Shown in pieces: positions 9,065 through 17,365 of a DNA stretch of 36,426 nucleotides. Under the pieces are notes generated by a model. The model worked only from the letters and a program-made list of their open reading frames with translations. It was not told the origin of the DNA and did not search any database. Origin of the DNA: Vulcanimicrobiota bacterium (lineage in GTDB: Bacteria > Vulcanimicrobiota > Vulcanimicrobiia > Vulcanimicrobiales > Vulcanimicrobiaceae). How positions within the stretch are numbered: position 1 is the first letter of the stretch; each line of letters starts with the position of its first letter. A program made the translations under genes and the position numbers. The stretch is taken from NCBI GenBank assembly GCA_027315245.1, contig DAHUYK010000040.1, positions 1 to 36,426 of the forward strand, in the 5' to 3' direction.

Positions 9065-9828
9065 GCCTGCTGCAGGGAAAGCGGGCGCTCGTGACCGGCG
9101 TCGCGAACCGGTGGTCGATTGCGACCGGCATCGCGCGCGCGCTGCACGCTCACGGTGCGCAGGTGCTGCTCACCTACCAGGGCGAGCGCGTCAAAGACGA
9201 AGTCGTCAAGCTGGGCAGCGAACTCGGGAACGCCCCGGCATTCGAATGCGACGTGTCCAACGACGTCTCCCTGAAGTCACTCGCGCAGTCCGTCGACTCA
9301 CTCGACGTCCTCGTACACTGCATCGCCTATGCAAACAAAGAAGACCTCGCCGGGAAAGTCTACGATACGTCGCGCGCCGGCTTCGCGCTCTCGCTCGACG
9401 TCTCGGCATTTTCGCTCATCGCGCTCGTCTCGGCGCTGCGAGAGCGTCTGGAGGACAAGGCGAGCATCATGGCGCTCACCTATTTGGGAGCGACGGCGAT
9501 CGTACCGAGTTACAACCTCATGGGAATCGCAAAGGCCGCGCTCGAAGCGGAAATTCGCTATCTCGCGTTCGACCTCGGGGGACGCGGCATCCGCGTCAAC
9601 GGGATCTCCGCGGGTCCTATCAAGACGGCGAGCATGCGGCAAGTCTCCGGCGCGACGAAGATGCTCGACGTCGTTCCAACGATCGCACCGCTGCGTCGCA
9701 ACGTGACGCCCGAAGACGTCGGCAACACGGCCGTCTACCTCGCTTCCGACCTTTCTGCTGCCATCACGGGTGACATCCATTTCGTCGACGCAGGCTTTCA
9801 CGCGATGGGCATGTACCCGCCGCAGTGA
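9061..9828 (+). CDS. fabI: Enoyl-[acyl-carrier-protein] reductase FabI
   Basis: FabI is an NAD(P)H-dependent reductase of the last step of fatty-acid elongation and a cytoplasmic tetramer. At 255 aa the length is standard (E. coli 262). It has the atypical SDR cofactor loop GVANRWSIATGIA, the catalytic pair in SYNLMGIAK (Tyr-x6-Lys) preceded by ALTYLGA, and the substrate-loop region ISAGPIKT. The start GTG overlaps the previous stop (GTGA). The 3' end overlaps the next start in the same way, so translation is coupled. Its place inside a propionyl-CoA operon is odd; it may balance fatty-acid synthesis with carboxylase activity or reflect a multifunctional acyl-CoA carboxylase. Confidence 0.95.
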   Translation: MSLLQGKRALVTGVANRWSIATGIARALHAHGAQVLLTYQGERVKDEVVKLGSELGNAPAFECDVSNDVSLKSLAQSVDSLDVLVHCIAYANKEDLAGKVYDTSRAGFALSLDVSAFSLIALVSALRERLEDKASIMALTYLGATAIVPSYNLMGIAKAALEAEIRYLAFDLGGRGIRVNGISAGPIKTASMRQVSGATKMLDVVPTIAPLRRNVTPEDVGNTAVYLASDLSAAITGDIHFVDAGFHAMGMYPPQ

Positions 9829-10016
9829 TTGCGCCGCGCGAGCTTTTCTTCAAAAAAGCGCAGCCAACCGCGGACGAGACGACGGCGATCGCCGCTGCAG
9901 CATCGATCGTGTTGAGCCCTGAGCGCAAGGAGCGCGCCGTGAGATCAAATGCGAGTGCCTGGCGGCGGGCCGGTCGCGAGGAATCCGTCGGCTCCGGGAA
10001 CACTCTTTTGGACTGA
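9825..10016 (+). CDS. Small acyl-CoA carboxylase epsilon-like subunit (63 aa)
   Basis: This 63-aa ORF is linked to its neighbours by overlap on both sides. Its GTG overlaps the fabI stop (GTGA), and its TGA shares one base with the pccA ATG (TGATG). The sequence has two short blocks seen in actinobacterial acyl-CoA carboxylase epsilon subunits (AccE/PccE, PF13822). KAQPTADETTAIAAAASIV matches the xGxPTxEExAAxxA block, and SAWRRAGREE matches the C-terminal Trp/Arg block (SxWxxAGRxE). Epsilon subunits bind and activate the alpha-beta carboxylase complex, and being encoded between pccB and pccA fits that job. The assignment rests on pattern memory only, since the protein is too short for certainty. 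Confidence 0.65.
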   Translation: MIAPRELFFKKAQPTADETTAIAAAASIVLSPERKERAVRSNASAWRRAGREESVGSGNTLLD

Positions 10017-11776
10017 TGTTTCGCAAACTGCTCATCGCAAATCGCGGCGAGATCGCGGTGCGCGTCATTCGCACGGCGCACGAGATGGGCATCGCATGCG
10101 TTGCCGTGTACTCGGAGGTGGATCGCGGCGCAACGCACGTGCGCATGGCCGACGAAGCGTATCTGCTCGGCGCCGCGCCGCCGTCCGAGAGCTACCTCAA
10201 TGGCGATCGCCTGATCGCGGTCGCCGCGCGCGCGAATGCCGAGGCGGTCCATCCCGGCTACGGCTTTCTGGCGGAGAACGCGTCGTTCGCGCGCAGCGTC
10301 ATCGGCGCTGGGCTGACGTGGATCGGCCCGCACCCCGACGCGATCGACGCCATGGGTGACAAGCTTCGCGCTCGCCGTGCTATGGAGAGCGCCGGCGTTC
10401 CGTTCGTTCCAGGAGGCACCGATGCACTCGCGGATGCGGCCGCGGCGCGAGACGCCGCACGCCGTTACGGATTGCCTCTCGCGCTCAAGGCTTCCGGCGG
10501 AGGCGGCGGCAAAGGGCTCAAGGTTGCGCACACGCTCGACGAGGTGGACGCGGCATTTTCGACGGCGTCGCGCGAAGCTCAGGCGTACTTCAAGAATCCG
10601 ACGCTCTATGCCGAACGTTATCTCGAGAATCCCAAGCACGTCGAGCTGCAGATTGTCGCCGACCGGCACGGGAACGTGCTGCACTTCGGCGAGCGCGACT
10701 GTTCGCTGCAGCGACGTCATCAGAAGATTTGGGAGGAGGCTCCCGCATGCGTTTGCGAGCGCGTGCGCGAGGGCATTCGCGAAGCGGGCGTTCGCGCGGC
10801 GCGCGCGATCGCATACGACTCCGTCGGAACGATCGAGTTCCTCGTAGCGAATGACGCATTCTATTTTCTGGAGATGAACACGCGCATCCAAGTCGAGCAC
10901 ACGGTTACCGAGATGGTGACGGGGTTCGACCTCGTGCGCGAGCAGATTCGCGTCGCCGCGGGCGAGGCACTCGGCTACGAACAGAGCAGCGTCGCACTAC
11001 GCGGCGCCGCTATCGAAGGCCGCGTCAACGCCGAGGATCCCGCGCAAGGATTCCGGCCGGCACCGGGAACCGTGCGAGCCTATCGTGAGCCGTCAGGGCC
11101 TGGGGTGCGCGTCGATTCCGCCGCGTTCCCCGGCTTCACGGTCGTCGGCGATTACGACTCGCTCATCGCCAAGCTCGTCGTGTGGGCGCCGACGCGCGCA
11201 GAGGCGATCGCACGGTTTGCGCGTGCGATCGACGAGTTCGAAGTCACCGGCGTTCCTACGACGCTCGCGATTCTGCGCGCGCTCTGCGACGAACCCTCCG
11301 TGAGAGACGCAAGCTACGGGACCGCAACCCTCGAGGAGTTCGCGAAGGCGTGGACACCGGCATCGCAGGAGGTCGCTCGACCGGGCGCCTCGGGCGCGCA
11401 GCACGTCTTCAGCGAAACCGTTGACGTCGAGGTCAACGAAAAGCTCTACCGCGTACGATTTCCGCACGGCGTCGCTGGGGGAAGCGGAGCGCGAAAGGCG
11501 CCGCGGGTTCCCAAAAGAGACGGCGCGAACGCCGCGTCCGGCGGCAACGAGATCCGCTCCCCGATGCACGGCATCGTCGTCGAGATCTCCGTCGCTCCCG
11601 GCGAATCCGTGGAACAGGGGCAGCTCGTTGCCGTCGTCGAGGCGATGAAGATGATGAACGAGATACGTGCCCACCGCGCGGGACGCGTTCGTGCGACGCA
11701 CGCCGCTGCGGGCGCGACCGTTGAGGGAAACGCGACGCTCGTCACCATGGACGAACGAGAGTCCGTCAGCGAGTGA
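10016..11776 (+). CDS. pccA: Acyl-CoA carboxylase biotin carboxylase/BCCP alpha subunit
   Basis: This 586-aa protein carboxylates its own biotin with ATP and bicarbonate and hands the group to PccB. The biotin carboxylase part (residues 1-~445) has [24 protein letters not shown], the Gly-rich ATP lid [12 protein letters not shown], the active-site block [20 protein letters not shown] and [16 protein letters not shown]. After a shortened linker comes a biotinyl domain (residues ~510-580) with the biotin-lysine motif VEAMKMMNE. It is shorter than typical PccA (~650-700 aa) and resembles actinobacterial AccA. Its ATG shares one base with the stop of the epsilon-like gene. A 112-nt gap follows before the mutase. 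Confidence 0.95.
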   Translation: MFRKLLIANRGEIAVRVIRTAHEMGIACVAVYSEVDRGATHVRMADEAYLLGAAPPSESYLNGDRLIAVAARANAEAVHPGYGFLAENASFARSVIGAGLTWIGPHPDAIDAMGDKLRARRAMESAGVPFVPGGTDALADAAAARDAARRYGLPLALKASGGGGGKGLKVAHTLDEVDAAFSTASREAQAYFKNPTLYAERYLENPKHVELQIVADRHGNVLHFGERDCSLQRRHQKIWEEAPACVCERVREGIREAGVRAARAIAYDSVGTIEFLVANDAFYFLEMNTRIQVEHTVTEMVTGFDLVREQIRVAAGEALGYEQSSVALRGAAIEGRVNAEDPAQGFRPAPGTVRAYREPSGPGVRVDSAAFPGFTVVGDYDSLIAKLVVWAPTRAEAIARFARAIDEFEVTGVPTTLAILRALCDEPSVRDASYGTATLEEFAKAWTPASQEVARPGASGAQHVFSETVDVEVNEKLYRVRFPHGVAGGSGARKAPRVPKRDGANAASGGNEIRSPMHGIVVEISVAPGESVEQGQLVAVVEAMKMMNEIRAHRAGRVRATHAAAGATVEGNATLVTMDERESVSE

Positions 11777-11888
11777 GAATGATGCGATCGGCGATGAAGG
11801 CCGGCGGTCCCCAACTTCTACGCACCCAGTAGCCGTCGATCGCGACCCGCTGCGAGGCCTTCGTAGCGCCTCGCGGAACCAACCGGGC
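11777..11888 (+). other. Spacer between pccA and the mutase gene
   Basis: This is the only sizeable gap within the propionate operon (112 nt). It contains a 17-codon ORF beginning [10 protein letters not shown] just after the pccA stop, without clear homology, and no obvious terminator. The mutase frame is open back into pccA, so a longer mutase start cannot be excluded. Confidence 0.3.
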
Positions 11889-13487
11889 ATGGCAGAGAGA
11901 GCGCCGCGCGGCGCGCGCGAACGCAATGGATCGGGCATACCGCTGTGCGGCGCTTATGACGGCGTCGAAGGACCGCAGCACGATCTCGGCGCGCCCGGCG
12001 CCTATCCGTTTGCGCGCGGCATCCACCCGAGTATGTATCGCGACCGCCTCTGGACGATGCGGCAGTACGCGGGATTTGCGACGGCCGCGGAGTCAAACGA
12101 GCGCTATCGCTACCTCCTGGTGCAGGGCCAGACCGGCCTCTCCGTCGCATTCGACCTTCCCACGCAGCTCGGCTACGATTCCGATGCGCCGCAGGCACGC
12201 GGCGAGGTCGGTAAGGTCGGCGTCGCCATCGACTCGATCGAAGACATGGAGCAGCTTCTCGAAGGCATTCCTCTCGACCGGGTGACGATCTCCATGACGA
12301 TCAACGCGCCGGCGACGATTCTTTTCGCGTTGCTGCTCGCGGTCGCGCGCCGGCGCGGCACGCCGTTCTCGGCCCTCGGCGGCACGATTCAGAACGACGT
12401 CCTCAAAGAGTACGTCGCGCGCGGAACGTACATTTATCCGCCCAAGCCGTCGTTGCGCCTCGTGACGGACGCAATGGGCTACTGCGTCCGCGAGGTTCCG
12501 CAGTGGAATCCCATATCGATCTCCGGCTATCACATCCGCGAAGCGGGATCGACCGCCGTCGAAGAGATTGCGTTCACGCTCTCCAACGGCAAGGCGTACG
12601 TGCAGGCCGCGCGGGATGCAGGGATCGGCGTCGGAGCGATCGCGCCGCGCATCTCCTTCTTCTGGAACGCGCACAACGATCTGTTTGAAGAGGTCGCGAA
12701 GTTTCGGGCCGCGCGCTATCTCTGGGCGCACGTCGTTCGCGACGCGTTCGGGTGCAGCGATCCAGGCGCGCAGCGCATGCGCTTTCACGTACAGACCGGC
12801 GGATCGACGCTCACCGCGCAGGAGCCGGAGAACAACGTCGTCCGCGTGACGCTGCAGGCACTCGCGGCCGTACTCGGCGGCACGCAGTCGCTCCACACGA
12901 ACGGCAAGGACGAGGCGCTTGCGCTTCCGACGCAGGAGAGCGCGAAGGTCGCGCTGCGTACACAGCAGATCATCGCCTACGAAAGCGGCGTCACCGACGT
13001 CGCCGATCCGCTCGCCGGCTCCTACTACGTCGAATCGCTGACGAACGCCCTCATCGAACGTGCCGCTGCACTCATGGCCGAGGTCGACGCGCTTGGAGGC
13101 GCAGTTGCAGCCATCGAGAGCGGCTGGATGCAGCGCCGCATCGCCGATTCCGCATACGCCGCACAGCAGGCGGTGGAGCGAGGCGAGACCGCGGTCGTCG
13201 GTGTCAATCTCTTTGCGGAGCAATCTACTGCACCGCCGCCTCCGCTGCAGCGTATCGATGCGCGGGTCGAACGCGAGCAGGCTGAGCGCGTGCGCGCCTT
13301 TCGTGAGCGGCGCGACGGCCCTGCGATGCGCATCCGGCTCGAGGCGATACGGCGCGCAGCGGAAAGCGACACAAACCTTCTGCCTGTCTTCGTCGACGCG
13401 GTCGACGCGGGCGCGACGCTCGGCGAGATCTGCAACACGTTGCGCGACTCTTTCGGCACCTATCGCCCGGCCCATACTTTAGCATGA
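11889..13487 (+). CDS. mcm: Methylmalonyl-CoA mutase, catalytic (N-terminal domain) subunit
   Basis: The enzyme isomerises (R)-methylmalonyl-CoA and succinyl-CoA using adenosylcobalamin. The 532-aa protein carries only the TIM-barrel substrate-binding part. Visible blocks are [99 protein letters not shown], and the terminal [15 protein letters not shown]. The B12-binding domain with DxHxxG is absent, so this is the large subunit of a two-part enzyme whose partner is outside the window. The ORF track starts 74 codons upstream; the ATG at MAERAPRG fits family length better. The stop overlaps the epimerase start (ATGA). Confidence 0.93.
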   Translation: MAERAPRGARERNGSGIPLCGAYDGVEGPQHDLGAPGAYPFARGIHPSMYRDRLWTMRQYAGFATAAESNERYRYLLVQGQTGLSVAFDLPTQLGYDSDAPQARGEVGKVGVAIDSIEDMEQLLEGIPLDRVTISMTINAPATILFALLLAVARRRGTPFSALGGTIQNDVLKEYVARGTYIYPPKPSLRLVTDAMGYCVREVPQWNPISISGYHIREAGSTAVEEIAFTLSNGKAYVQAARDAGIGVGAIAPRISFFWNAHNDLFEEVAKFRAARYLWAHVVRDAFGCSDPGAQRMRFHVQTGGSTLTAQEPENNVVRVTLQALAAVLGGTQSLHTNGKDEALALPTQESAKVALRTQQIIAYESGVTDVADPLAGSYYVESLTNALIERAAALMAEVDALGGAVAAIESGWMQRRIADSAYAAQQAVERGETAVVGVNLFAEQSTAPPPPLQRIDARVEREQAERVRAFRERRDGPAMRIRLEAIRRAAESDTNLLPVFVDAVDAGATLGEICNTLRDSFGTYRPAHTLA

Positions 13488-13903
13488 GGGAATCGTGGCC
13501 CCTCGACCACGTCGCGATCGTCGTCGCGGATTTGGAGCGCAGCGTTGCGCTCTACACCGAGCAACTCCGATTCGCGCAACTCTATCGCGAGACGATCGCC
13601 GACCAAGGCGTCGAAGCCGTCGGCTTGAAAGCCGGCGACTCCGTCATCGAGCTGCTTCGCCCGCTCGACGATGCATCACCGGTCGCGCGTTATCGCGGCG
13701 GCGCCGCGTCGAAGCTGCACCACGTCGCATTTCGCGTTGAAGACATCGAGACGACGCTAGCGCAACTGAAGGCTGACGGCATACGCCTGATCGACGAGAA
13801 GCCGCGCAGTGGAGCACACGGCAATCGCGTCGCCTTCCTGCACCCTTCTTCGACAGAGGGCGTGCTCATCGAGCTTTGCGAGCCTCTTGAACCGCCGCGG
13901 TAG
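13484..13903 (+). CDS. mce: Methylmalonyl-CoA epimerase
   Basis: The epimerase interconverts the (S)-methylmalonyl-CoA made by the carboxylase and the (R)-form used by the mutase. The 139-aa VOC-fold protein has two beta-alpha-beta-beta-beta modules. Metal-ligand regions are visible: [11 protein letters not shown] at the start, [12 protein letters not shown] at ~80, and GVLIELCEP near the end. Length is normal for bacterial Mce (~135-150 aa). The start ATG overlaps the mutase TGA by 4 nt, so the two are translationally coupled. This is the last gene of the propionate operon, followed by a REP-like repeat and a convergent desaturase. Confidence 0.94.
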   Translation: MRESWPLDHVAIVVADLERSVALYTEQLRFAQLYRETIADQGVEAVGLKAGDSVIELLRPLDDASPVARYRGGAASKLHHVAFRVEDIETTLAQLKADGIRLIDEKPRSGAHGNRVAFLHPSSTEGVLIELCEPLEPPR

Positions 13904-13960
13904 GCGGCTCCCTCGACTTCGGCGCTGCGCGCCTACGCTCGGGATGACAACGCTGACGTT
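13904..13960 (-). repeat. REP-like intergenic repeat, copy 1
   Basis: The 57-nt convergent spacer carries, on the minus strand, the 18-bp core TGTCATCCCGAGCGTAGG (plus 13932-13949). It is followed by an imperfect hairpin (GGCGC-GCA-GCGCC). The same 18 bp occurs inside the amiE-like gene at 18813-18830. Repeats with a TCATCCCGAGCG core are common scattered intergenic elements in many bacterial genomes. Here it may serve as the bidirectional terminator between mce and the desaturase. Confidence 0.6.
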
Positions 13961-13962
13961 CG

Positions 13963-14853
13963 CTAGCGTATGGAGCGGACGGTGCGCTGCACGAAGACCG
14001 GGCGAAACGCGAAGCGTTCCATCGTCGCTTTCGTCGGCACGCGAACGCGGTCTGCCAAACGCAGCATTCGCAAGAACTTGATGTGCCACCACGTGACGTC
14101 GATCTCGAACCACGCCATACCGTGACGGGCCGAGAAGGGGAATGCATGATGGTTGTTGTGCCAGCCTTCTCCGAACGACACGAGCGCTACCCACCACGAG
14201 TTCGTCGAACGGTCGCTCGTTTTGAAGGTGCGATAGCCAGCCCAATGCGATGCGCTGTTCACGAACCACGTCGTGTGGTAGGTGAAGATGAGGCGTGCGA
14301 AGATGCCCCACACGACCCACGGCCACCCGCCGATGGAAAATAGGATGAGCGCCAGGCCGACTTGGAGCGGAACCGCCAAGTACGAGAGCGCTCGATAGTA
14401 TGGGTCCCGCACGAGGTCGGGGCAGTGGCGCGCGCGCTCCAACGCTGACGGAACGTAGCGGTTCTTGAAGAGCAGCCACTTCATGTGCGCCCAGGTGAAT
14501 CCGCGGCGCGTCGTATGCGGGTCGCCCTCGTGATCGGAGTGCGCATGATGCACGCGATGCGTCGCGACCCATTCGATGGGTGCGCCTTGCATCGCCAGTA
14601 CACCCAGCGTTGCCACGACGTACTCTAAGCCCCAACGCAGACGAAGGCTGCGATGCGTGAGCGTCCTGTGGTATCCCAGCGTCACGCCGATCGCCCCGGT
14701 AACGTATGCGAGCCCCGCAGCGACCGCGAGTGCAGACCATGAGAAGAACGCCGGCCAAAACACGGCGAGCGCACAGACGTGAATGGCTGCAAGAGCCACG
14801 CCGTTTGTCCAGTTCGGGCGACGGGGCCAGAGTCTACGTTTTATGAGTTGCAT
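13963..14853 (-). CDS. Membrane acyl-CoA fatty-acid (delta-9 type) desaturase
   Basis: This is a 296-aa integral-membrane di-iron desaturase that introduces a double bond in long-chain acyl-CoA, tuning membrane fluidity. All three histidine boxes are present: GYHRTLTHRS (HX4H), HRVHHAHSD (HXXHH) and GWHNNHHAFP (HXXHH). Hydrophobic helices lie at ~20-60 and ~160-200 (VPLQVGLALILFSIGGWPWVVWGIFARLIF). Length fits the OLE1/DesC-like bacterial group. The start MQLIKRRLWPRRPNW has positive charges before the first helix. It is convergent with mce and separated from the recycling operon by the hairpins at 14881-14910. Confidence 0.94.
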   Translation of the reverse strand: MQLIKRRLWPRRPNWTNGVALAAIHVCALAVFWPAFFSWSALAVAAGLAYVTGAIGVTLGYHRTLTHRSLRLRWGLEYVVATLGVLAMQGAPIEWVATHRVHHAHSDHEGDPHTTRRGFTWAHMKWLLFKNRYVPSALERARHCPDLVRDPYYRALSYLAVPLQVGLALILFSIGGWPWVVWGIFARLIFTYHTTWFVNSASHWAGYRTFKTSDRSTNSWWVALVSFGEGWHNNHHAFPFSARHGMAWFEIDVTWWHIKFLRMLRLADRVRVPTKATMERFAFRPVFVQRTVRSIR

Positions 14854-14880
14854 CGGATACTACTGTGTATTCCCCACGGA

Positions 14881-14910
14881 GGCGGCCTCTCCGCCTTGGA
14901 GTACCAAGGC
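14881..14910 (-). terminator. Tandem hairpins after the peptidoglycan-recycling operon
   Basis: Starting 2 nt past the DUF4127 stop codon, the minus strand can form GCCTTGG-TACT-CCAAGGC (7-bp perfect stem). It then forms GGCGG-AGAGG-CCGCC (5-bp stem, extendable). Two stems back to back directly after the last gene suit transcription termination, although a U-run is lacking. Confidence 0.6.
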
Positions 14911-14912
14911 TC

Positions 14913-16481
14913 CTAGAAGTTCGGAGCGAGCCCAACCTCGATCTTTGTCTCGAACGTTCGATCCCAGGGCAGCGCAATCGTCATTGCCGCGATATGATAC
15001 CCCGGGTAGAGCTCCGTAAGGATCGCTTGCGCGTCGGCCCAAAGGAGCGAGCGGTTCTCCTCTCCGACGACCGCGGCATCTGCCGGCAGCAAGATCATGT
15101 GGTCGATGCCGCGCGCCGTGAGTTGCGCGTCGAGCAGCGGGCGCACTTCATCGTGAAAGGCGTAGTCGTCGACGAAGCGCATGAAGGTGAACTCCCGATG
15201 GGCGATGCCGTCGTACGTTCCCGTTCGGCGTCCGGCTCCTGCCGCGATCGCTTCGGCGAGTGCGGTTCCCACCGTATTCGCGTTCGTGTTCCAGGAAGCG
15301 TACGCGTCGAGCTCTGATGCGATGCCGTCGGCGAGGATGCGCCGTGCAAAGGCTCCTTGCTCGGCGTAACCCGGATTGCCGCCGCCGGCGAGATAGCTGA
15401 GGTCGGCAAGCGCAACCGAACGTCCCTGTACGAGCGCCTTGCGCATTGCTGCCACGAAAGCATCGTCCTGTTCAGGCGTCGTTCCCGGGACGCGCACGAA
15501 GAGCGCGATCTGCGGATCGGCCTCGTCTTGCACGCCGCCGCAGAGCGTGATGAGGTGTCCGATCGCAACGGAGATGGGGCCGTACTCAAGCGGATCCTGC
15601 GCCAGCGCACCCTCCGGCGTGGAGTACTCGACGGAGACCCGCGGCGTCCACGAGGCGCGTCGTGCGAGAGCGTGGGCGACGAGCGCCATGCCGAGTTCGT
15701 CTGCGCCGGGCTCGATCGTGGCGCGGGACGCGACGCCGAGGCGAATGATATCGTTCTCGAGCACGATGCGATCCGGCACGTCGATGCCGACGGGGCCCGC
15801 GTCGTCTTGCCCGAGGACGAGCCGGTCGAGCGTCGTCGCAGCGCCCGTAACGAGGAGACGGTCGACAGCGAGGTCGCGCGCCCGCGTGGCGATATACGCG
15901 TCGAACGCCGGCCCCGCGAGCGCACGCAGATTCGCCGCCAAAGCTTCCTCGCTTGGCAACAGAGGATCGTGCAGCTTCGCGTATTCCCACAGATACTGCC
16001 AGATGGGACCGGCGGCAAAGTAACCGTTGCCCGGCCCTATCGCGGGAACGCCGGTGGGCGCCAAACGCATGACGGTGCCGAAGACCGCGATCCAGCTGCG
16101 CGGGTGCGATGCTCGCAGTTGCCCGAGCTCGTGAAGGCGGAAGTACGCGTCGGCATAGGTCGTGCCGGGAACGCGTGACGCGAGCAGGCCGCCGTAGGCG
16201 AGCATATCGCTCGAGATGACGTACGCGGCTGCATCCTGCGGCGCTTGCGCATTGAGCCAGCGGATGAGATCGTCAGGAGAGCCCGGCTGCAGGTAGTGAC
16301 CGAGCATCGCTGCGGGCGGCGTCACCACACGGCGTCCCGCGATGCGTCCCAGGAGCACGGGCAACTGGTACGTGACCGGACGGTCATCGAGCGGAACGAA
16401 GACGATCGGTGCGGGGGCCGCCGCAAAGGCACGTACGGGAAGGAGCGCCGCGAGCACGAGCAGCGCTCCGAATGCCCTCAC
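14913..16481 (-). CDS. Secreted DUF4127 family protein coupled to peptidoglycan recycling genes
   Basis: This 522-aa protein belongs, by its motifs, to the DUF4127 family (PF13552), which has no established function known to me. A clean signal peptide (VRAFGALLVLAALLPVRAFAAA) predicts export. Conserved-looking blocks are IVFVPLDDRPVTYQLP at the mature N-terminus, YVISSDMLAYGGLLASR, IEPGADELGMALVAHAL, LSYLAGGGNPGYAEQG and WNTNANTVGTALAEAI. Acidic residues in DDRP and ADEL could be catalytic, but that is speculation. The start GTG overlaps the murQ TGA by 4 nt (GTGA), making it the last member of a six-gene coupled chain. A role in handling cell-wall sugars or muropeptides outside the cytoplasm is inferred from context alone. 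The ORF track's 867-aa version reads through murQ in the wrong frame. Confidence 0.85.
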   Translation of the reverse strand: MRAFGALLVLAALLPVRAFAAAPAPIVFVPLDDRPVTYQLPVLLGRIAGRRVVTPPAAMLGHYLQPGSPDDLIRWLNAQAPQDAAAYVISSDMLAYGGLLASRVPGTTYADAYFRLHELGQLRASHPRSWIAVFGTVMRLAPTGVPAIGPGNGYFAAGPIWQYLWEYAKLHDPLLPSEEALAANLRALAGPAFDAYIATRARDLAVDRLLVTGAATTLDRLVLGQDDAGPVGIDVPDRIVLENDIIRLGVASRATIEPGADELGMALVAHALARRASWTPRVSVEYSTPEGALAQDPLEYGPISVAIGHLITLCGGVQDEADPQIALFVRVPGTTPEQDDAFVAAMRKALVQGRSVALADLSYLAGGGNPGYAEQGAFARRILADGIASELDAYASWNTNANTVGTALAEAIAAGAGRRTGTYDGIAHREFTFMRFVDDYAFHDEVRPLLDAQLTARGIDHMILLPADAAVVGEENRSLLWADAQAILTELYPGYHIAAMTIALPWDRTFETKIEVGLAPNF

Positions 16482-17365
16482 GACTCGAGGACCCGGCGTA
16501 ATCGGCCTTGTGCCAGCTCGAGCAGCACGCGCGCAGCCGGCGCGCTGCACTCGCGACGTGCCATGACGATCGCGACCTTGACGCTGCCTTCGGCCGATTC
16601 GAGCAACGCTGCGGCTTGCAGCGCGTTGACGCCTGCAACGCGTTCGACGATGCGCCGCGCGCGCGCATGCAGCTTTTCGTTCGTCGCGACGAGGTCGACC
16701 ATGAGATTTTCGTAGACCTTTGCGCGCAGCACCATCACGGCAGTCGAGATGGTGTTGAGCACGATCTTCTGCGCCGTGCCGGCGCGCATACGCGTCGAAC
16801 CGGCGATCGGCTCTGCGCCGGTGCACACGGCGATCGTGCGTTCGGCGGCGTCGGCCAGTGGGCTCGGGACCGTGTTCACGATCGCGGCCGTGAAGCATCC
16901 CTTCGCGCGCGCCGCCCGTAGTGCAGCGACGACGAAGGGGGTGCCTCCGCTCGCTGAAAGGCCGATGACAGCGTCCGCGGGCTCGACGTGGAGCATGGCG
17001 TCGATCCCGGAGCGCGCATCGTCCTCTGCGCCTTCGACTGCTCGCAAGAGTGCAGTCGTTCCCCCCGCAACGTGCGCGCAGACGAGGCCGGGCTCCGTTC
17101 CGAACGTCGGTGGCATCTCCGCGGCGTCGAGCATCGCGAGGCGGCCGCTCGTACCGGCTCCGACGTAATGCAGGCGCCCGCCGCGTTCGAGCGCGGTGAC
17201 GACGCCGTCGACGACGCCGGCAATCGCACGGCGCTGGGCGAGCACGACGTCGGCGACGTCGCGTTGCGCAAGCACGAGCCGCTCGACGAGCGCATCGCTC
17301 GCGAGCCGGTCGAGGTCGGCGCCAGCCTGCGTCATCGTCTCGGTCTCGGGCAGATCGCCGCTCAC
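16478..17365 (-). CDS. murQ: N-acetylmuramic acid 6-phosphate etherase MurQ
   Basis: MurQ cleaves the lactyl ether of MurNAc-6-phosphate, giving GlcNAc-6-phosphate and D-lactate in the cytoplasm. The 295-aa length matches E. coli MurQ (298). SIS-domain signatures are clear: LHYVGAGTSGRLAMLDAAEMPPTFG, the catalytic-glutamate segment AVEGAEDD, VIGLSASGGTPFV, GSTRMRAGTAQKIVLN and ENLMVDLVATNEKL. The start is taken as the GTG at 17365, which overlaps the anmK stop (GTGA). This gives VSGDLPETETMTQAGADLD, aligning with the family N-terminus. It is the product-forming step after AnmK in the same operon. Confidence 0.95.
   Translation of the reverse strand: MSGDLPETETMTQAGADLDRLASDALVERLVLAQRDVADVVLAQRRAIAGVVDGVVTALERGGRLHYVGAGTSGRLAMLDAAEMPPTFGTEPGLVCAHVAGGTTALLRAVEGAEDDARSGIDAMLHVEPADAVIGLSASGGTPFVVAALRAARAKGCFTAAIVNTVPSPLADAAERTIAVCTGAEPIAGSTRMRAGTAQKIVLNTISTAVMVLRAKVYENLMVDLVATNEKLHARARRIVERVAGVNALQAAALLESAEGSVKVAIVMARRECSAPAARVLLELAQGRLRRVLES

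Noticed and set aside
9764-10900. 378-aa minus-strand ORF opposite fabI and pccA
   Set aside because: It spans parts of three overlapping real genes on the other strand and has no motif.
11779-11832. 17-codon [13 protein letters not shown]... between pccA and the mutase
   Set aside because: It is too short, lacks a ribosome site and shows no recognisable pattern; mentioned only within the spacer entry.
12093-13475. 460-aa minus-strand ORF opposite the mutase gene
   Set aside because: It is antisense to a gene with unmistakable family motifs; its Arg-rich composition marks a shadow.
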